Under the pieces are notes generated by a model, which made no database searches, was not told the origin of the DNA, and saw only the letters and a program-made list of their open reading frames with translations. Both the position numbers and the translations under genes were made by a program. DNA of 64,000 nucleotides, taken from Citrobacter freundii (GTDB lineage: Bacteria > Pseudomonadota > Gammaproteobacteria > Enterobacterales > Enterobacteriaceae). Below, one piece after another: positions 50,356 to 59,832 of this stretch. Location of the stretch: NCBI RefSeq assembly GCF_029717145.1, contig NZ_CP099222.1:1302001-1366000 (forward strand), read 5' to 3'. Within the stretch, counting starts at the first letter, position 1; each line of letters begins with the position of its first letter.

Positions 50356-52339
50356 GCACCTTATGTGCTTTTTCGACAATGTTCTCCACCGTAAAGCCGA
50401 AAAACGGGAATAATTTGTCCGCCGGGGCGGATTCCCCATAGCCGGTCATGCCGACAATCGCACCTTTCAGACCGACGTATTTGTACCAGTAATCGGCAAT
50501 GCCCGCTTCGACCGCCACGCGCGCGCTGACGTTTGCTGGCAGGACCGATTCACGGTATGCCTCGTCCTGGGCGTCGAAGATATCCGTCGAGGGCAGGGAG
50601 ACCACGCGAACGTTACGCCCTTCACCCGTCAATTTCTCTGCCGCCAGCAGCGTGATCTCCATCTCTGACCCGGTAGCAATCAGGATAATATCCGGCTTCC
50701 CGCCGCCGTCTTTCAGTACGTAGCCGCCGCGGGCAATCTTTTTGACCTGCTCAGGCGTGCGTTCAACCTGTGCCAGGTTCTGCCTGGAAAGGATCAGCGC
50801 CGTGGGACCGTTATGGCGCTCAACGGCCAGTTTCCAGCCTACCGCCGCTTCGACCTGATCGCACGGACGCCAGGTGCTGAAGTTGGGCGTCAGGCGCAGG
50901 CTGGCGAGCTGCTCTACCGCCTGGTGAGTCGGACCGTCTTCCCCCAGACCAATCGAGTCGTGGGTATAGACCATGATCTGTCGGGCCTTCATTAATGCTG
51001 CCATGCGTGCGGCGTTACGGGCGTATTCGACAAACATCAGGAAGGTGGCGGTATACGGGACAAAACCGCCATGATGGGCGATGCCGTTGGCAATGGCTGT
51101 CATGCCAAATTCACGCACGCCATAGTGAATGTAATTCCCGGCCGGGTCGTCTTTCAGCGAGGTTGAGCCTTTCCAGATAGTCAGGTTGCTGGGGGCGAGA
51201 TCGGCAGAGCCGCCAAGCAGCTCGGGCAGCATCGGACCATAGACGTTGAGGGTGTTTTGCGATGCCTTACGGGTGGCAATTTTTGCCGGATTAGCCTGCA
51301 ATTCGCGAATGTATTTCTCGGTACTCTTTTCCCACTCTTTTGGCAGCCCACCACGCATCCGGCGGGTAAACTCTGCTGCCAGTTCAGGATGTGCTTGCTG
51401 GTACGCGGAGAAGGTCGTATTCCAGCCCTGCTGGGCTTTTTCGCCTTTTTCCCGCGCGTCCCAGGCCCGATAAATCTCTTTGGGGATGTGAAAGGCGGGA
51501 TGATGCCAGCCTAGCTTCTGGCGGGTCAACGCCACTTCTTCTTCACCCAGTGCCGCGCCGTGCGCCTCTTCTTTCCCGGCCTTATTCGGCGAGCCAAAGC
51601 CAATTACCGTCCGACAGATAATGAGTGATGGCTTATCGGTCACGCTTTGGGCTTCCAGAATGGCTTTCTTCACCGCTTCAGGATCGTGCCCGTCTATCTC
51701 GTGTACCACATGCCAGTGATACGCTTCAAAGCGCTTCGCGGTATCGTCGGTAAACCAGCCTTTGGTTTCGCCATCAATAGAGATGCCGTTGTGGTCGTAA
51801 AAGCCGATCAGCTTGCCCAGTCCCAGCGTCCCCGCCAGCGAACAGACTTCGTGGGAAATCCCTTCCATCAGGCAGCCGTCGCCCATAAAAACATAGGTGA
51901 AATGGCTGACAATCTCATGGCCCGGTTGATTAAACTGTGCGGCCAGCGTTCGTTCGGCCACCGCCAGCCCGACGGCGTTCGCCAGGCCCTGACCCAACGG
52001 CCCGGTGGTGGTTTCCACGCCCGGCGTGTAGCCCAGTTCCGGGTGCCCGGGCGTTTTTGAATGCAGCTGGCGGAAGTTCTTTAACTCGTCCAACGGCAGG
52101 TCGTAACCGGAAAGATGCAGCAGGCTGTAAAGCAGCATTGAGGCGTGACCGTTGGACAAAATAAACCGGTCACGATCGTACCAGTGAGGATCGCTCGGGT
52201 TATGGCGGAGAAAATCGTTCCACAGCACTTCGGCAATATCGGCCATGCCCATCGGTGCGCCGGGATGTCCGGAGTTGGCTTTCTGGACCGCATCCATACT
52301 CAGCGCACGAATGGCATTGGCAAGCTCTTTACGGGTCAT
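50345..52339 (-). CDS. tktB: Transketolase 2
   Basis: A thiamine-diphosphate enzyme of the non-oxidative pentose phosphate pathway. It is 664 residues (E. coli TktB 667). The ThDP-binding motif [22 protein letters not shown], catalytic His in SGHPGAPMG and the pyrimidine-domain [13 protein letters not shown] are present. The AAGGAG ribosome site is seven bases before the ATG. In E. coli and Salmonella talA comes directly before tktB; here it is absent, so tktB has its own or the former talA promoter. Confidence 0.95.
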   Translation of the reverse strand: MTRKELANAIRALSMDAVQKANSGHPGAPMGMADIAEVLWNDFLRHNPSDPHWYDRDRFILSNGHASMLLYSLLHLSGYDLPLDELKNFRQLHSKTPGHPELGYTPGVETTTGPLGQGLANAVGLAVAERTLAAQFNQPGHEIVSHFTYVFMGDGCLMEGISHEVCSLAGTLGLGKLIGFYDHNGISIDGETKGWFTDDTAKRFEAYHWHVVHEIDGHDPEAVKKAILEAQSVTDKPSLIICRTVIGFGSPNKAGKEEAHGAALGEEEVALTRQKLGWHHPAFHIPKEIYRAWDAREKGEKAQQGWNTTFSAYQQAHPELAAEFTRRMRGGLPKEWEKSTEKYIRELQANPAKIATRKASQNTLNVYGPMLPELLGGSADLAPSNLTIWKGSTSLKDDPAGNYIHYGVREFGMTAIANGIAHHGGFVPYTATFLMFVEYARNAARMAALMKARQIMVYTHDSIGLGEDGPTHQAVEQLASLRLTPNFSTWRPCDQVEAAVGWKLAVERHNGPTALILSRQNLAQVERTPEQVKKIARGGYVLKDGGGKPDIILIATGSEMEITLLAAEKLTGEGRNVRVVSLPSTDIFDAQDEAYRESVLPANVSARVAVEAGIADYWYKYVGLKGAIVGMTGYGESAPADKLFPFFGFTVENIVEKAHKVLNG

Positions 52340-52618
52340 AGGAAATACTCCTTGAAAAGTAAAGTGTTAGAGCGTGTGTTAATTCACACTTTTGGAGAAT
52401 TTGCAGGCGTTGTCAGCAAAAAGCATAGCAGACAGGCATGGTATTGCTGGCTTAAGCAGGTAACATGGCTGTTATAAATTGATAACAAATTCTTTCTTTG
52501 AGTAGTGAGAGTTTGGCGACCTTCAAAGTTTGCGCCGCTAACTGAGGTGATAATGTGCGGCTCTGCAAAAGGGTTACCTGCGCCACTTTATTGATCGATA
52601 CGTGAAAGGAACAACAAG
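52340..52618. other. tktB-maeB divergent region; talA absent
   Basis: 279 bp where E. coli has talA (about 950 bp) plus a spacer. No transaldolase remnant is visible in any frame. On the minus strand CTAACACTT lies about 27 bp before the tktB ATG and weakly resembles a sigma-S -10 element; E. coli talA-tktB is sigma-S dependent, but this site is inferred. Confidence 0.5.
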
Positions 52619-54898
52619 ATGGATGACCAGTTAAGACAAAGCGCCCTCGATTTCCACGAGTTTCCAGTACCCGGCAAAATTCAGGTTTCGCCAACCAAAC
52701 CCCTTGCCACCCAACGTGACCTGGCGCTGGCCTATTCACCCGGTGTTGCCGCCCCGTGTCTGGAGATTGAAAAAGACCCGCTGGCAGCCTACAAATACAC
52801 CGCGCGCGGCAACCTGGTGGCGGTGATTTCCAACGGTACTGCGGTACTGGGGCTGGGCAACATTGGTGCGCTGGCCGGTAAACCGGTGATGGAAGGGAAA
52901 GGCGTTCTGTTTAAGAAATTTGCCGGGATTGACGTGTTCGATATTGAAGTCGATGAACTCGATCCGGATAAATTTATTAACGTGGTGGCGGCCCTTGAGC
53001 CGACGTTTGGCGGCATCAACCTCGAAGATATCAAAGCGCCGGAATGCTTCTACATAGAGCAAAAACTGCGTGAGCGCATGAATATTCCGGTATTTCATGA
53101 CGACCAGCACGGCACGGCTATCATCAGCACCGCTGCGATCCTCAACGGTCTGCGGGTGGTGGAGAAGAATATCTCTGATGTGCGTATGGTGGTGTCCGGT
53201 GCGGGGGCGGCGGCGATTGCCTGTATGAACCTGTTGGTGGCGCTGGGCATGCAGAAGCACAACATTGTGGTCTGCGACTCCAAAGGTGTGATTTACAAAG
53301 ATCGCGAACCAAATATGGCTGAAACCAAAGCAGCCTACGCGGTGGAAGATGACGGCAAGCGTACACTGGATGACGTGATCGACGGGGCTGACATCTTCCT
53401 TGGCTGTTCCGGCCCGAAAGTGCTGAGCCAGGAGATGGTCAAGAAAATGGCGCGTGCGCCGATGATTCTGGCGCTGGCCAACCCGGAACCGGAAATTCTG
53501 CCGCCGCTGGCGAAAGAAGTGCGTTCCGATGCCATTATTTGTACCGGTCGCTCCGACTACCCGAACCAGGTCAACAACGTCCTGTGCTTCCCGTTCATCT
53601 TCCGCGGTGCGCTGGACGTGGGTGCCACTGCAATCAACGAAGAGATGAAGCTGGCGGCGGTACATGCTATTGCGGAACTGGCGCATGCTGAGCAGAGCGA
53701 AGTGGTGGCCTCCGCCTATGGCGATCAGGACCTGAGCTTTGGCCCGGAATACATCATTCCTAAGCCGTTTGACCCGCGTCTGATTGTCAAAATTGCACCG
53801 GCGGTGGCGAAAGCGGCCATGGACTCCGGCGTGGCAACGCGCCCGATTGCCGACTTTGATGCGTACATCGATAAGCTGAGTGAGTTTGTCTACAAAACCA
53901 ACCTGTTCATGAAGCCGATTTTCTCGCTGGCACGCAAAGCGCCGAAGCGCGTGGTGCTGACGGAAGGGGAAGAGGCGCGCGTGCTGCATGCGACCCAGGA
54001 ATTGATCACCTTAGGTCTGGCGAAGCCGATCCTGATTGGCCGTCCGAGCGTGATCGAAATGCGCATCCAGAAACTGGGGCTGCAGATCAAAGCCGGTGTT
54101 GATTTTGAGATCGTCAACAACGAATCCGATCCGCGCTTCAAAGAGTACTGGAGCGAGTATTATCAGATCATGAAGCGCCGGGGGATCACCCAGGAGCAGG
54201 CGCAGCGTGCGGTGATTGCCAACACCACGGTGATTGGTGCGATCATGGTGCAACGCGGTGAAGCGGATGCGATGATCTGCGGCACGATTGGCGACTATCA
54301 CGAGCATTTCAGCGTGGTGAAAGCGGTATTTGGTCACCGCGACGGTGTGCATACGGCGGGGGCGATGAACGCGCTGTTGCTGCCAAGCGGCAACACCTTT
54401 ATCGCCGATACCTACGTTAACGATGACCCGACGCCGGATCAGCTGGCGGAAATCGCCGTGATGGCGGCCGAAACCGTACGGCGTTTTGGTATCGAACCGA
54501 AGGTGGCATTGCTGTCGCACTCCAACTTTGGCTCTTCCAACTGTCCGTCGGCCAGCAAAATGCGCGCAGCGCTGGAGCTTATCAAGGCGCGTGCGCCAGA
54601 ACTGATGATAGACGGTGAGATGCACGGTGATGCCGCGCTGGTAGAAAGCATTCGTAACGATCGGATGCCGGACAGTCCGCTGAAAGGCTCCGCCAATATT
54701 CTGGTGATGCCGAATATGGAAGCGGCGCGTATTAGTTACAACTTACTACGCGTGTCCAGCTCTGAAGGCGTAACGGTCGGCCCGGTGCTGATGGGTGTGG
54801 CGAAACCGGTTCATGTATTAACGCCGATCGCCTCTGTTCGTCGTATCGTGAATATGGTGGCGCTGGCGGTTGTAGAAGCGCAAACACAACCGCTGTAA
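52619..54898 (+). CDS. maeB: NADP-dependent malic enzyme MaeB
   Basis: Decarboxylates malate to pyruvate and makes NADPH. It is 759 residues, the E. coli length. The N-terminal malic-enzyme half (about 1-425) has [12 protein letters not shown] and the NADP fold [16 protein letters not shown]. The C-terminal half (about 430-759) is homologous to phosphotransacetylase and binds acetyl-CoA as a regulator but is not known to act as an enzyme. The ATG is preceded by AAAGGAACAAC. Confidence 0.97.
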   Translation: MDDQLRQSALDFHEFPVPGKIQVSPTKPLATQRDLALAYSPGVAAPCLEIEKDPLAAYKYTARGNLVAVISNGTAVLGLGNIGALAGKPVMEGKGVLFKKFAGIDVFDIEVDELDPDKFINVVAALEPTFGGINLEDIKAPECFYIEQKLRERMNIPVFHDDQHGTAIISTAAILNGLRVVEKNISDVRMVVSGAGAAAIACMNLLVALGMQKHNIVVCDSKGVIYKDREPNMAETKAAYAVEDDGKRTLDDVIDGADIFLGCSGPKVLSQEMVKKMARAPMILALANPEPEILPPLAKEVRSDAIICTGRSDYPNQVNNVLCFPFIFRGALDVGATAINEEMKLAAVHAIAELAHAEQSEVVASAYGDQDLSFGPEYIIPKPFDPRLIVKIAPAVAKAAMDSGVATRPIADFDAYIDKLSEFVYKTNLFMKPIFSLARKAPKRVVLTEGEEARVLHATQELITLGLAKPILIGRPSVIEMRIQKLGLQIKAGVDFEIVNNESDPRFKEYWSEYYQIMKRRGITQEQAQRAVIANTTVIGAIMVQRGEADAMICGTIGDYHEHFSVVKAVFGHRDGVHTAGAMNALLLPSGNTFIADTYVNDDPTPDQLAEIAVMAAETVRRFGIEPKVALLSHSNFGSSNCPSASKMRAALELIKARAPELMIDGEMHGDAALVESIRNDRMPDSPLKGSANILVMPNMEAARISYNLLRVSSSEGVTVGPVLMGVAKPVHVLTPIASVRRIVNMVALAVVEAQTQPL

Positions 54899-54920
54899 TT
54901 ACGTTAGTGTGAAGTATGAA

Positions 54921-54949
54921 CCCTTACCCTAGCTTGAATGGGGTAAGGG
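54921..54949 (+). terminator. Hairpin after maeB
   Basis: CCCTTACCCTA pairs with TGGGGTAAGGG (one G-T pair) across a 7-nt loop, 22 bp past the maeB stop. It marks the boundary between the core region and the AT-rich module. Confidence 0.65.
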
Positions 54950-55022
54950 GGAACTTTATTAATACTATTAACATTATGTTTTATGATTTTTTATCATCTA
55001 TTAAGTTTACTGGTATATCCTT

Positions 55023-55403
55023 TTATTTTTTCGAATCTATCACTATAACCGTGAATTTTTCCTTGAAATCACTTCCCGGACACTGAGTTCCCACTGTGCT
55101 TCCTGACACCCAAAATGAAAACTCCCCTTTTTTTTCAGGTATTCCAGAAATATCTATATGCCAAAAACCACCTATACTGTATGAAATGATATTCAACCCA
55201 TTCGTTGATAGCATACTTCTTCCATCCACTGACATATCGTCTGCCGGTAATCCTGTAGTTTTTAGCTGTGCATGATAATTTCTTCCAACTGAAGCAACTG
55301 GCAATATATCAGAAGCAAAATTTATTTTGTTTTTAATAAAAACACAGCATCCTGTTAATAAGATCGCTAGTGTAATAGTAACTATTGATGAGAAATTAAG
55401 CAT
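55023..55403 (-). CDS. Small lipoprotein in VgrG module (possible immunity)
   Basis: 126 residues with a lipoprotein signal: hydrophobic run ITLAILL then lipobox LLTGC, Cys19 being the lipidated residue. The rest alternates polar and apolar residues and has an ISGIPEKKGEFSFWV stretch like putative Ig-fold (He-PIG) domains, with a late Cys in GTQCPGSD. AT-rich. It is last of the minus-strand module, 116 bp after the membrane protein. The ribosome site is weak. I do not recognise the family; a periplasmic or outer-membrane immunity or adaptor role is inferred from position. Confidence 0.6.
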   Translation of the reverse strand: MLNFSSIVTITLAILLTGCCVFIKNKINFASDILPVASVGRNYHAQLKTTGLPADDMSVDGRSMLSTNGLNIISYSIGGFWHIDISGIPEKKGEFSFWVSGSTVGTQCPGSDFKEKFTVIVIDSKK

Positions 55404-55519
55404 GGCAGCGAGAAAGTTTTACCAACATAAAAAACGGTTGTATTTATTGGGTTGCGATCTTTATGCTGATTATTTTCGTAACGCATAGAGGAAGCGTCGG
55501 CCGCTTAATACATCATCTA

Positions 55520-56047
55520 TCAATTTTTTTTAAATAAGCTGTTGGCATTTTTCTTAAATCTTTCTCGCCAGTCTGGGAGCCACCAATAATAAACTGATGT
55601 ACTGTAAAGGTTAATATCGGGTAAAATGGCAAATTGTGCTACTTCTTTGTCAATGAGACCCTTTTCAAACTGTTCATTCACAGTATCCATGAAACACATA
55701 TACTCTTTAATGGGGAGGTTTTGCATTAATATAATAGTGTAAACTTTCTGGCTTTGATCATAATCTTTACTTAATATTATTCTAATAGCGCTAGAAAGAT
55801 AGTCTTTTGGGGTTTCACTAATCATGTATAATTCATTGTTGAAAAATATAGTATATACATTTTCCATTTCTCGCCATTGGATAACTTTTGATTCTGCTGC
55901 CGAATTTATTATTTTGATGAGAGAGTCTTCTTTAAAAGGGTTGTTTTTGTAACATAGGCAGTTTTTTTCACTGGCCATAAAGAAAATACAGTAAACCAAT
56001 GCGGTAATTATAAATACACTGGCTAGAATTGTTCTTATTTTATTCAT
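55520..56047 (-). CDS. Membrane-anchored protein, candidate immunity protein
   Basis: A 175-residue protein from the ATG at 56047, which has AAGGA seven bases before it and overlaps the end of the upstream effector gene by 8 bp. One N-terminal membrane segment (ILASVFIITALVYCIFFM, about 7-25) puts the remaining hydrophilic, AT-rich-coded domain (Asn/Lys/Tyr rich) in the periplasm. A Tae-type effector attacks peptidoglycan, so its immunity protein must sit there; this is a natural candidate. No family recognised. Confidence 0.68.
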   Translation of the reverse strand: MNKIRTILASVFIITALVYCIFFMASEKNCLCYKNNPFKEDSLIKIINSAAESKVIQWREMENVYTIFFNNELYMISETPKDYLSSAIRIILSKDYDQSQKVYTIILMQNLPIKEYMCFMDTVNEQFEKGLIDKEVAQFAILPDINLYSTSVYYWWLPDWRERFKKNANSLFKKN

Positions 56048-57029
56048 TTGTCTTTCCTTTATACCTTCTAAAAGCATTGAAATCAAAATCAGTATGAGAT
56101 ATTGATATTGCGGCTGTGCCATTTTTATTTCTGAATCCTGCATCGTTAACTATAATTTCTCTATTATTTGCCGAGATTGTAACCCCTGCTGCTATAATTA
56201 TTCCTGCATGTCCTGTCGCGCCTTTCTCTTTTTTTATATAGGCGCCTACATCTCCAGGGAGAGGAGTACTGAAGTAATCCCATTGTCCTGTCAATTTTTT
56301 TGGGTCAGCCCATTCTTCTGCCAGGGGAGGTCTAAGTTCCTGATAAAGCCATTGTGGCGTATAACGTGCATAACCAGTTTCAACCCACGGTACAGTCAGT
56401 CCAGACTCAAGTAATACATCATTTACAAAGGCACTACATTTATTTGTATTCGAACCAAAATGATATGTCTTTTTCAGTATAGGATGGTAAGAGTCTTTCT
56501 CCACTTCTCCAGCCCATTTTGTGGAACCCCGATATTTCAAGGCGGTTAATATTATCTTTCTTGGAATATCCCTTATTACTATCTTTGTGCTTTTTATTAC
56601 AGTGTTTTTCTCACCGAAAGAAATTCCTGATGATATTCTCTCTTCATATTCAACATCGAAAAAGTCGCCATGAAAATTATAACCTGACTTATTAATATTG
56701 ATTGGTACCCTGGTCCAGGGAGATACGATTACCATTGTTACTTTTTTTCCATCTGATAGGATCGTACTTCCTATTTCTTTTTCAACCTCATTATCTATAA
56801 TAAATGTTTTAATTTCATACTTATTTGCAGTTGGGATTGTTTTTTGCAAGCCGGATGAAGAAATAGTAACTGTATTACCTTTTGTGGTAAAATTATAAGC
56901 CAGCGAGTTATTGTGTTCGGATATAAGGTTGTTTTCTATCTCAATGTTGTTTACAGTAATTTTGTATTGTAATCCTGATGGACTTCCCATCAATGAATCT
57001 TTAAAAACAACTAATAGTTCTGAAGACAT
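56040..57029 (-). CDS. Putative T6SS effector, NlpC/P60-like cysteine peptidase
   Basis: 329 residues. The N-terminal part (about 1-130) is beta-rich with no recognised motif and may dock on VgrG. The C-terminal part (about 185-320) has NKCSAFVNDVLLESG with Cys198, the only cysteine in the protein, then PPLAEEWADP, then PLPGDVGAYIKKEKGATGHAGI with His274, and IVNDAGFR about 20 residues later with a possible third residue (Asn295/Asp296). This Cys-x-x-Phe-Val ... GD(V/I) ... GH(A/V)GI order is that of NlpC/P60 and CHAP-like peptidoglycan hydrolases found beside VgrG genes. It lies 9 bp after vgrG. Activity is inferred. Confidence 0.72.
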   Translation of the reverse strand: MSSELLVVFKDSLMGSPSGLQYKITVNNIEIENNLISEHNNSLAYNFTTKGNTVTISSSGLQKTIPTANKYEIKTFIIDNEVEKEIGSTILSDGKKVTMVIVSPWTRVPININKSGYNFHGDFFDVEYEERISSGISFGEKNTVIKSTKIVIRDIPRKIILTALKYRGSTKWAGEVEKDSYHPILKKTYHFGSNTNKCSAFVNDVLLESGLTVPWVETGYARYTPQWLYQELRPPLAEEWADPKKLTGQWDYFSTPLPGDVGAYIKKEKGATGHAGIIIAAGVTISANNREIIVNDAGFRNKNGTAAISISHTDFDFNAFRRYKGKTNE

Positions 57030-57038
57030 ATGCTCTCC

Positions 57039-59447
57039 TTATAAATCATCTACAGAAACGTAAACTTGCCATTTATCACTTTCTTTACCGATAAATAAGT
57101 GATTGGCGTCTGAAAACATTTCTTCTGGATATAACGCACTTTCTCCATTGTGTTGGGATGTATTAGATCTGATTAATGTATCATTATTCTCATTTCTGAT
57201 TTTAAAATCCAGCCCAACCACATGTGATTCCAAGATATTCAATTTATTTGTGATGATCTGAATTTTTCTGTTTTCATCATCAGCTTTGGGTTCATTTTGC
57301 TCTTCTGAATCGTTATTGTCCCCAGAGTTATTTTTGTCTTCGCTATCATTCTGTTCAGGCGCTATATCTTCATTATTCGTCAGTGACTCCAGAACAACGG
57401 GTTGCAGAGTCCCTACTGGCACTCCCGGACAGCCCCCGCTGTTGAGATTTATCTTCGGCCCCATAATGTCCACCCCAGCCGAATGGATGACAATAAACGA
57501 ACTACTCACTTTCAGACTGATTTTGCTGCTGCTCTCCAGCACAATATCACCCTCGACTTTTATCCCCAGCGCACCCGCCACCTTCCGCGCCAGGTCGCCC
57601 TTCACCTCCAGGCTGTGGCTGCCTTCCACCAGGCTGATATGGTCCCCGCTGGTTTTATGTTCCTGCTTTCCTTCCACCGTCACTTTCCGGTCATTTGCCA
57701 CGTACAACCCGTCGTCATGGCTGATACTGACTGTCCGGTCATTCTTCACTTTCAGCGTCTGGTCATTGCGTACCGTGATGCTGCGGTCATGCGCCACGGT
57801 GATGGTCTGGTCATGCCCTGCGGCATTCTCCTTACCTACCTTCACCGTCTGCCCGAGTCCGATGGTAATACTCTGGTTATTGCCGGTGGTTTCTGTGTGG
57901 TCCACTTTCACGTCGGTGGTGCGGCTGTTCAGCACTTCGGTATCCATGTTCTTCTGCGCATGGATATACACCTGCTCGTTATCCGTCGCATCCTCAAAGC
58001 GCAGTTCATTAAATCCCCCGCCTTTACAGGTTTTCGAGCGGATAGTCATCTGTGTTTTTGTGCCGGGCAGGTCTCCGGGGGTACGGTTATCTTCATGGTA
58101 GGTGCGACCCATCACGATGGGCTGGTCCGGGTCGCTGTTGAGAAAGTCGACAATCACTTCCTGGCCCACGCGGGGAACAGCGAGGTTGCCGAACCCGGCT
58201 CCGGCCCATGCCTGTGATACCCGTATCCAGCAGGAGCTGTTTTCCGTTCCGTCCTGATAGCGGTCCCAGAGAAACTTCAGACGTACCCGGCCATATTCGT
58301 CGCAGAAGATTTCTTCGCCCGCCGGACCGGTGACCACAGCACTCTGCGGGCCGTCAACGGAAGGTTTTGACAGGGGGGAGGTCCGCCATGTCCGGTCTGC
58401 CGGAATCACGTCGAATGCATTGCTGAGCGTGGTGCCTTCCCCCTGGCTGCCATGCTGTGCCTGCGGCTGCTCACCTTTCAGAACGCAGCCTGTCACCTGC
58501 CATTCCCGGTTCAGCGTGGGCGAAGGGTGGCCGGTCAGGGTGAAGCGCTTTCCGGGCCACAGTTTCGGGGAATTGCTCACACAGGCTGCCGTTTCGGCAC
58601 CGTTGCGCCAGCCTTCTGTTTTATAGCGGGTGAAATTTTGTCCGTGCGATTCATCCTTGAATCGACCGGGATAATCAAAAATCTCGTACTGTGACAACTG
58701 TCCGTTCAGGTTGTCGGCTTTATGGCCGTAATATCCGGGCCAGTCGGGGACCTTAAAGGTGTAGTCCTGACTCTGCACGGAAGAGGGGCTGACGGTGGCT
58801 TCATAGCGGAACGTGCTGATGTATTCCCTGGGGACTTCGCGGGTACCGGGGTTAAAGGGCATTTCCCCCAGAGTGGAAACCCCGGCCACATCATCACAGA
58901 GCACCAGTTTTTGTTCAGGACCGGTCGGGTGTAACCAGTCAAAATAGAAAATACCTTCTTCGGCCCACAGGCGGGTGAGAAAAGCGAGGTCGGTCTCGCC
59001 GTACTGGACGCAGAATTCCCGCGCCGGATGGGATTCATAGAAGGAAGGCACCCAGTCAGTGACGCCATTTTCAGTGAGCAGGGTGGAGGAAATGGCCTGG
59101 ATATCCTGCTGCTGAAAGATACGGAAGTTCTGGCGCAGGCCTGCCCGCCAGAGCGGGGGAGAAAGGGTCAGGGTGTAATTCATCTGCCAGCGGTTGTTTT
59201 CCCCGCTTTCCACCCTGGTGATGATGCCGTGAAGGTAGCGCTGCGCAACTGTCCCCTGCCAGACGGTGAGGGTGGCGCTCTTTTCAAGAAAATCAGGTGC
59301 GGTGAGGTCAGACTGGTCGCTGGCAATATCGACACGGAGTAAAAAAGGGGTGGAGAGACTCTGGTAGAGGGTGAAGCTGACGACGGCGGTTGCCGTCTCC
59401 GCTAATCCATCCACATCCAGCGTAAAGCGCAGTCCCTGCTGTGACAT
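57039..59447 (-). CDS. vgrG: VgrG spike protein with C-terminal extension
   Basis: 802 residues from the ATG at 59447, with GGAGAG ahead. The gp27-like part (about 1-370) opens GLRFTLDVDGLAETATAVVSF, the gp5-like OB region has DEYGRVRLKFLWDR...GNLAVPRVGQEVIVDF and DPDQPIVMGRTYH, and the beta-helix needle runs about 500-670 with repeated TVKVG/ITV/TLKV strands. After GGCPGVPVG comes a ~130-residue tail: an acidic Asp/Glu/Asn linker (EDIAPEQNDSEDKNNSGDNN) and a ~90-residue domain (ILESHVVGLDFKIRN ... DKWQVYVSVDDL). The tail is AT-rich in codons, unlike the rest, and probably selects the effector encoded next to it. Confidence 0.93.
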   Translation of the reverse strand: MSQQGLRFTLDVDGLAETATAVVSFTLYQSLSTPFLLRVDIASDQSDLTAPDFLEKSATLTVWQGTVAQRYLHGIITRVESGENNRWQMNYTLTLSPPLWRAGLRQNFRIFQQQDIQAISSTLLTENGVTDWVPSFYESHPAREFCVQYGETDLAFLTRLWAEEGIFYFDWLHPTGPEQKLVLCDDVAGVSTLGEMPFNPGTREVPREYISTFRYEATVSPSSVQSQDYTFKVPDWPGYYGHKADNLNGQLSQYEIFDYPGRFKDESHGQNFTRYKTEGWRNGAETAACVSNSPKLWPGKRFTLTGHPSPTLNREWQVTGCVLKGEQPQAQHGSQGEGTTLSNAFDVIPADRTWRTSPLSKPSVDGPQSAVVTGPAGEEIFCDEYGRVRLKFLWDRYQDGTENSSCWIRVSQAWAGAGFGNLAVPRVGQEVIVDFLNSDPDQPIVMGRTYHEDNRTPGDLPGTKTQMTIRSKTCKGGGFNELRFEDATDNEQVYIHAQKNMDTEVLNSRTTDVKVDHTETTGNNQSITIGLGQTVKVGKENAAGHDQTITVAHDRSITVRNDQTLKVKNDRTVSISHDDGLYVANDRKVTVEGKQEHKTSGDHISLVEGSHSLEVKGDLARKVAGALGIKVEGDIVLESSSKISLKVSSSFIVIHSAGVDIMGPKINLNSGGCPGVPVGTLQPVVLESLTNNEDIAPEQNDSEDKNNSGDNNDSEEQNEPKADDENRKIQIITNKLNILESHVVGLDFKIRNENNDTLIRSNTSQHNGESALYPEEMFSDANHLFIGKESDKWQVYVSVDDL

Positions 59448-59832
59448 AAGTATCTCTCCGCGAAATATCATCCGGGAGGCACCATACGCCAGTAAAGTCA
59501 GTACAGGTAGAACAGAAAGGGTCGTCTGGCTGAGTTTCGGAAAACGTTTAGGTTGGGTGATAAAGCATCATTACGAGTTTGCGTTGCTTACTGCTGAATC
59601 CACCTTTTAAACGAACTATTGTAAATACTTCGATTAAATTTTCCTTAAAGTTAATGATTTCATTTAGTGAGTGTGTTTTTGATTCCTGAATTAAACGAGC
59701 AATCTTCATCTTCTCTGTATTTTCCCTTTCTTAGTGATCTCCCTCACCTTTTAAACCTGGTTGCCGAATTTTGTTATTTACTCTGACGAAAAATTGCCAC
59801 GATGGGGTCAGTTTTAGCAGAGGCGGTGAGCA
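59448..59832. other. vgrG-eutS divergent region
   Basis: 385 bp between the divergent vgrG and eutS. The half near vgrG is mixed in composition and has no clear gene. The half near eutS is AT-rich and should carry the eut promoter, including the CRP-like site at 59734-59747. No other feature seen. Confidence 0.5.
59734..59747 (+). promoter_or_regulatory. CRP-like site before eutS
   Basis: GTGATCTCCCTCAC contains GTGA-N6-TCAC, the CRP core, about 86-99 bp before the eutS ATG. The eut operon is CRP-activated in Salmonella. Confidence 0.55.

Larger units (their letters stand above)
54950..59447 (-). other. Accessory VgrG-effector module between maeB and eutS
   Basis: Four minus-strand genes in order of transcription: vgrG, an NlpC/P60-like effector gene, a membrane protein gene and a lipoprotein gene. 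The last three and the 3' end of vgrG are markedly AT-rich, unlike the core genes on both sides. In E. coli maeB is followed directly by eutS. No other type VI secretion gene (tssA-M, hcp, PAAR) is seen in the window, so the module depends on an apparatus elsewhere. Confidence 0.8.

Noticed and set aside
52736..53989. Open frame of 417 codons on the minus strand inside maeB
   Set aside because: Antisense shadow of maeB, rich in His and Arg, no homology recognised.
57286..58217. Two 271-codon plus-strand frames inside vgrG
   Set aside because: Antisense shadows of vgrG with low-complexity Ser/Phe or His-rich composition and no start signals.
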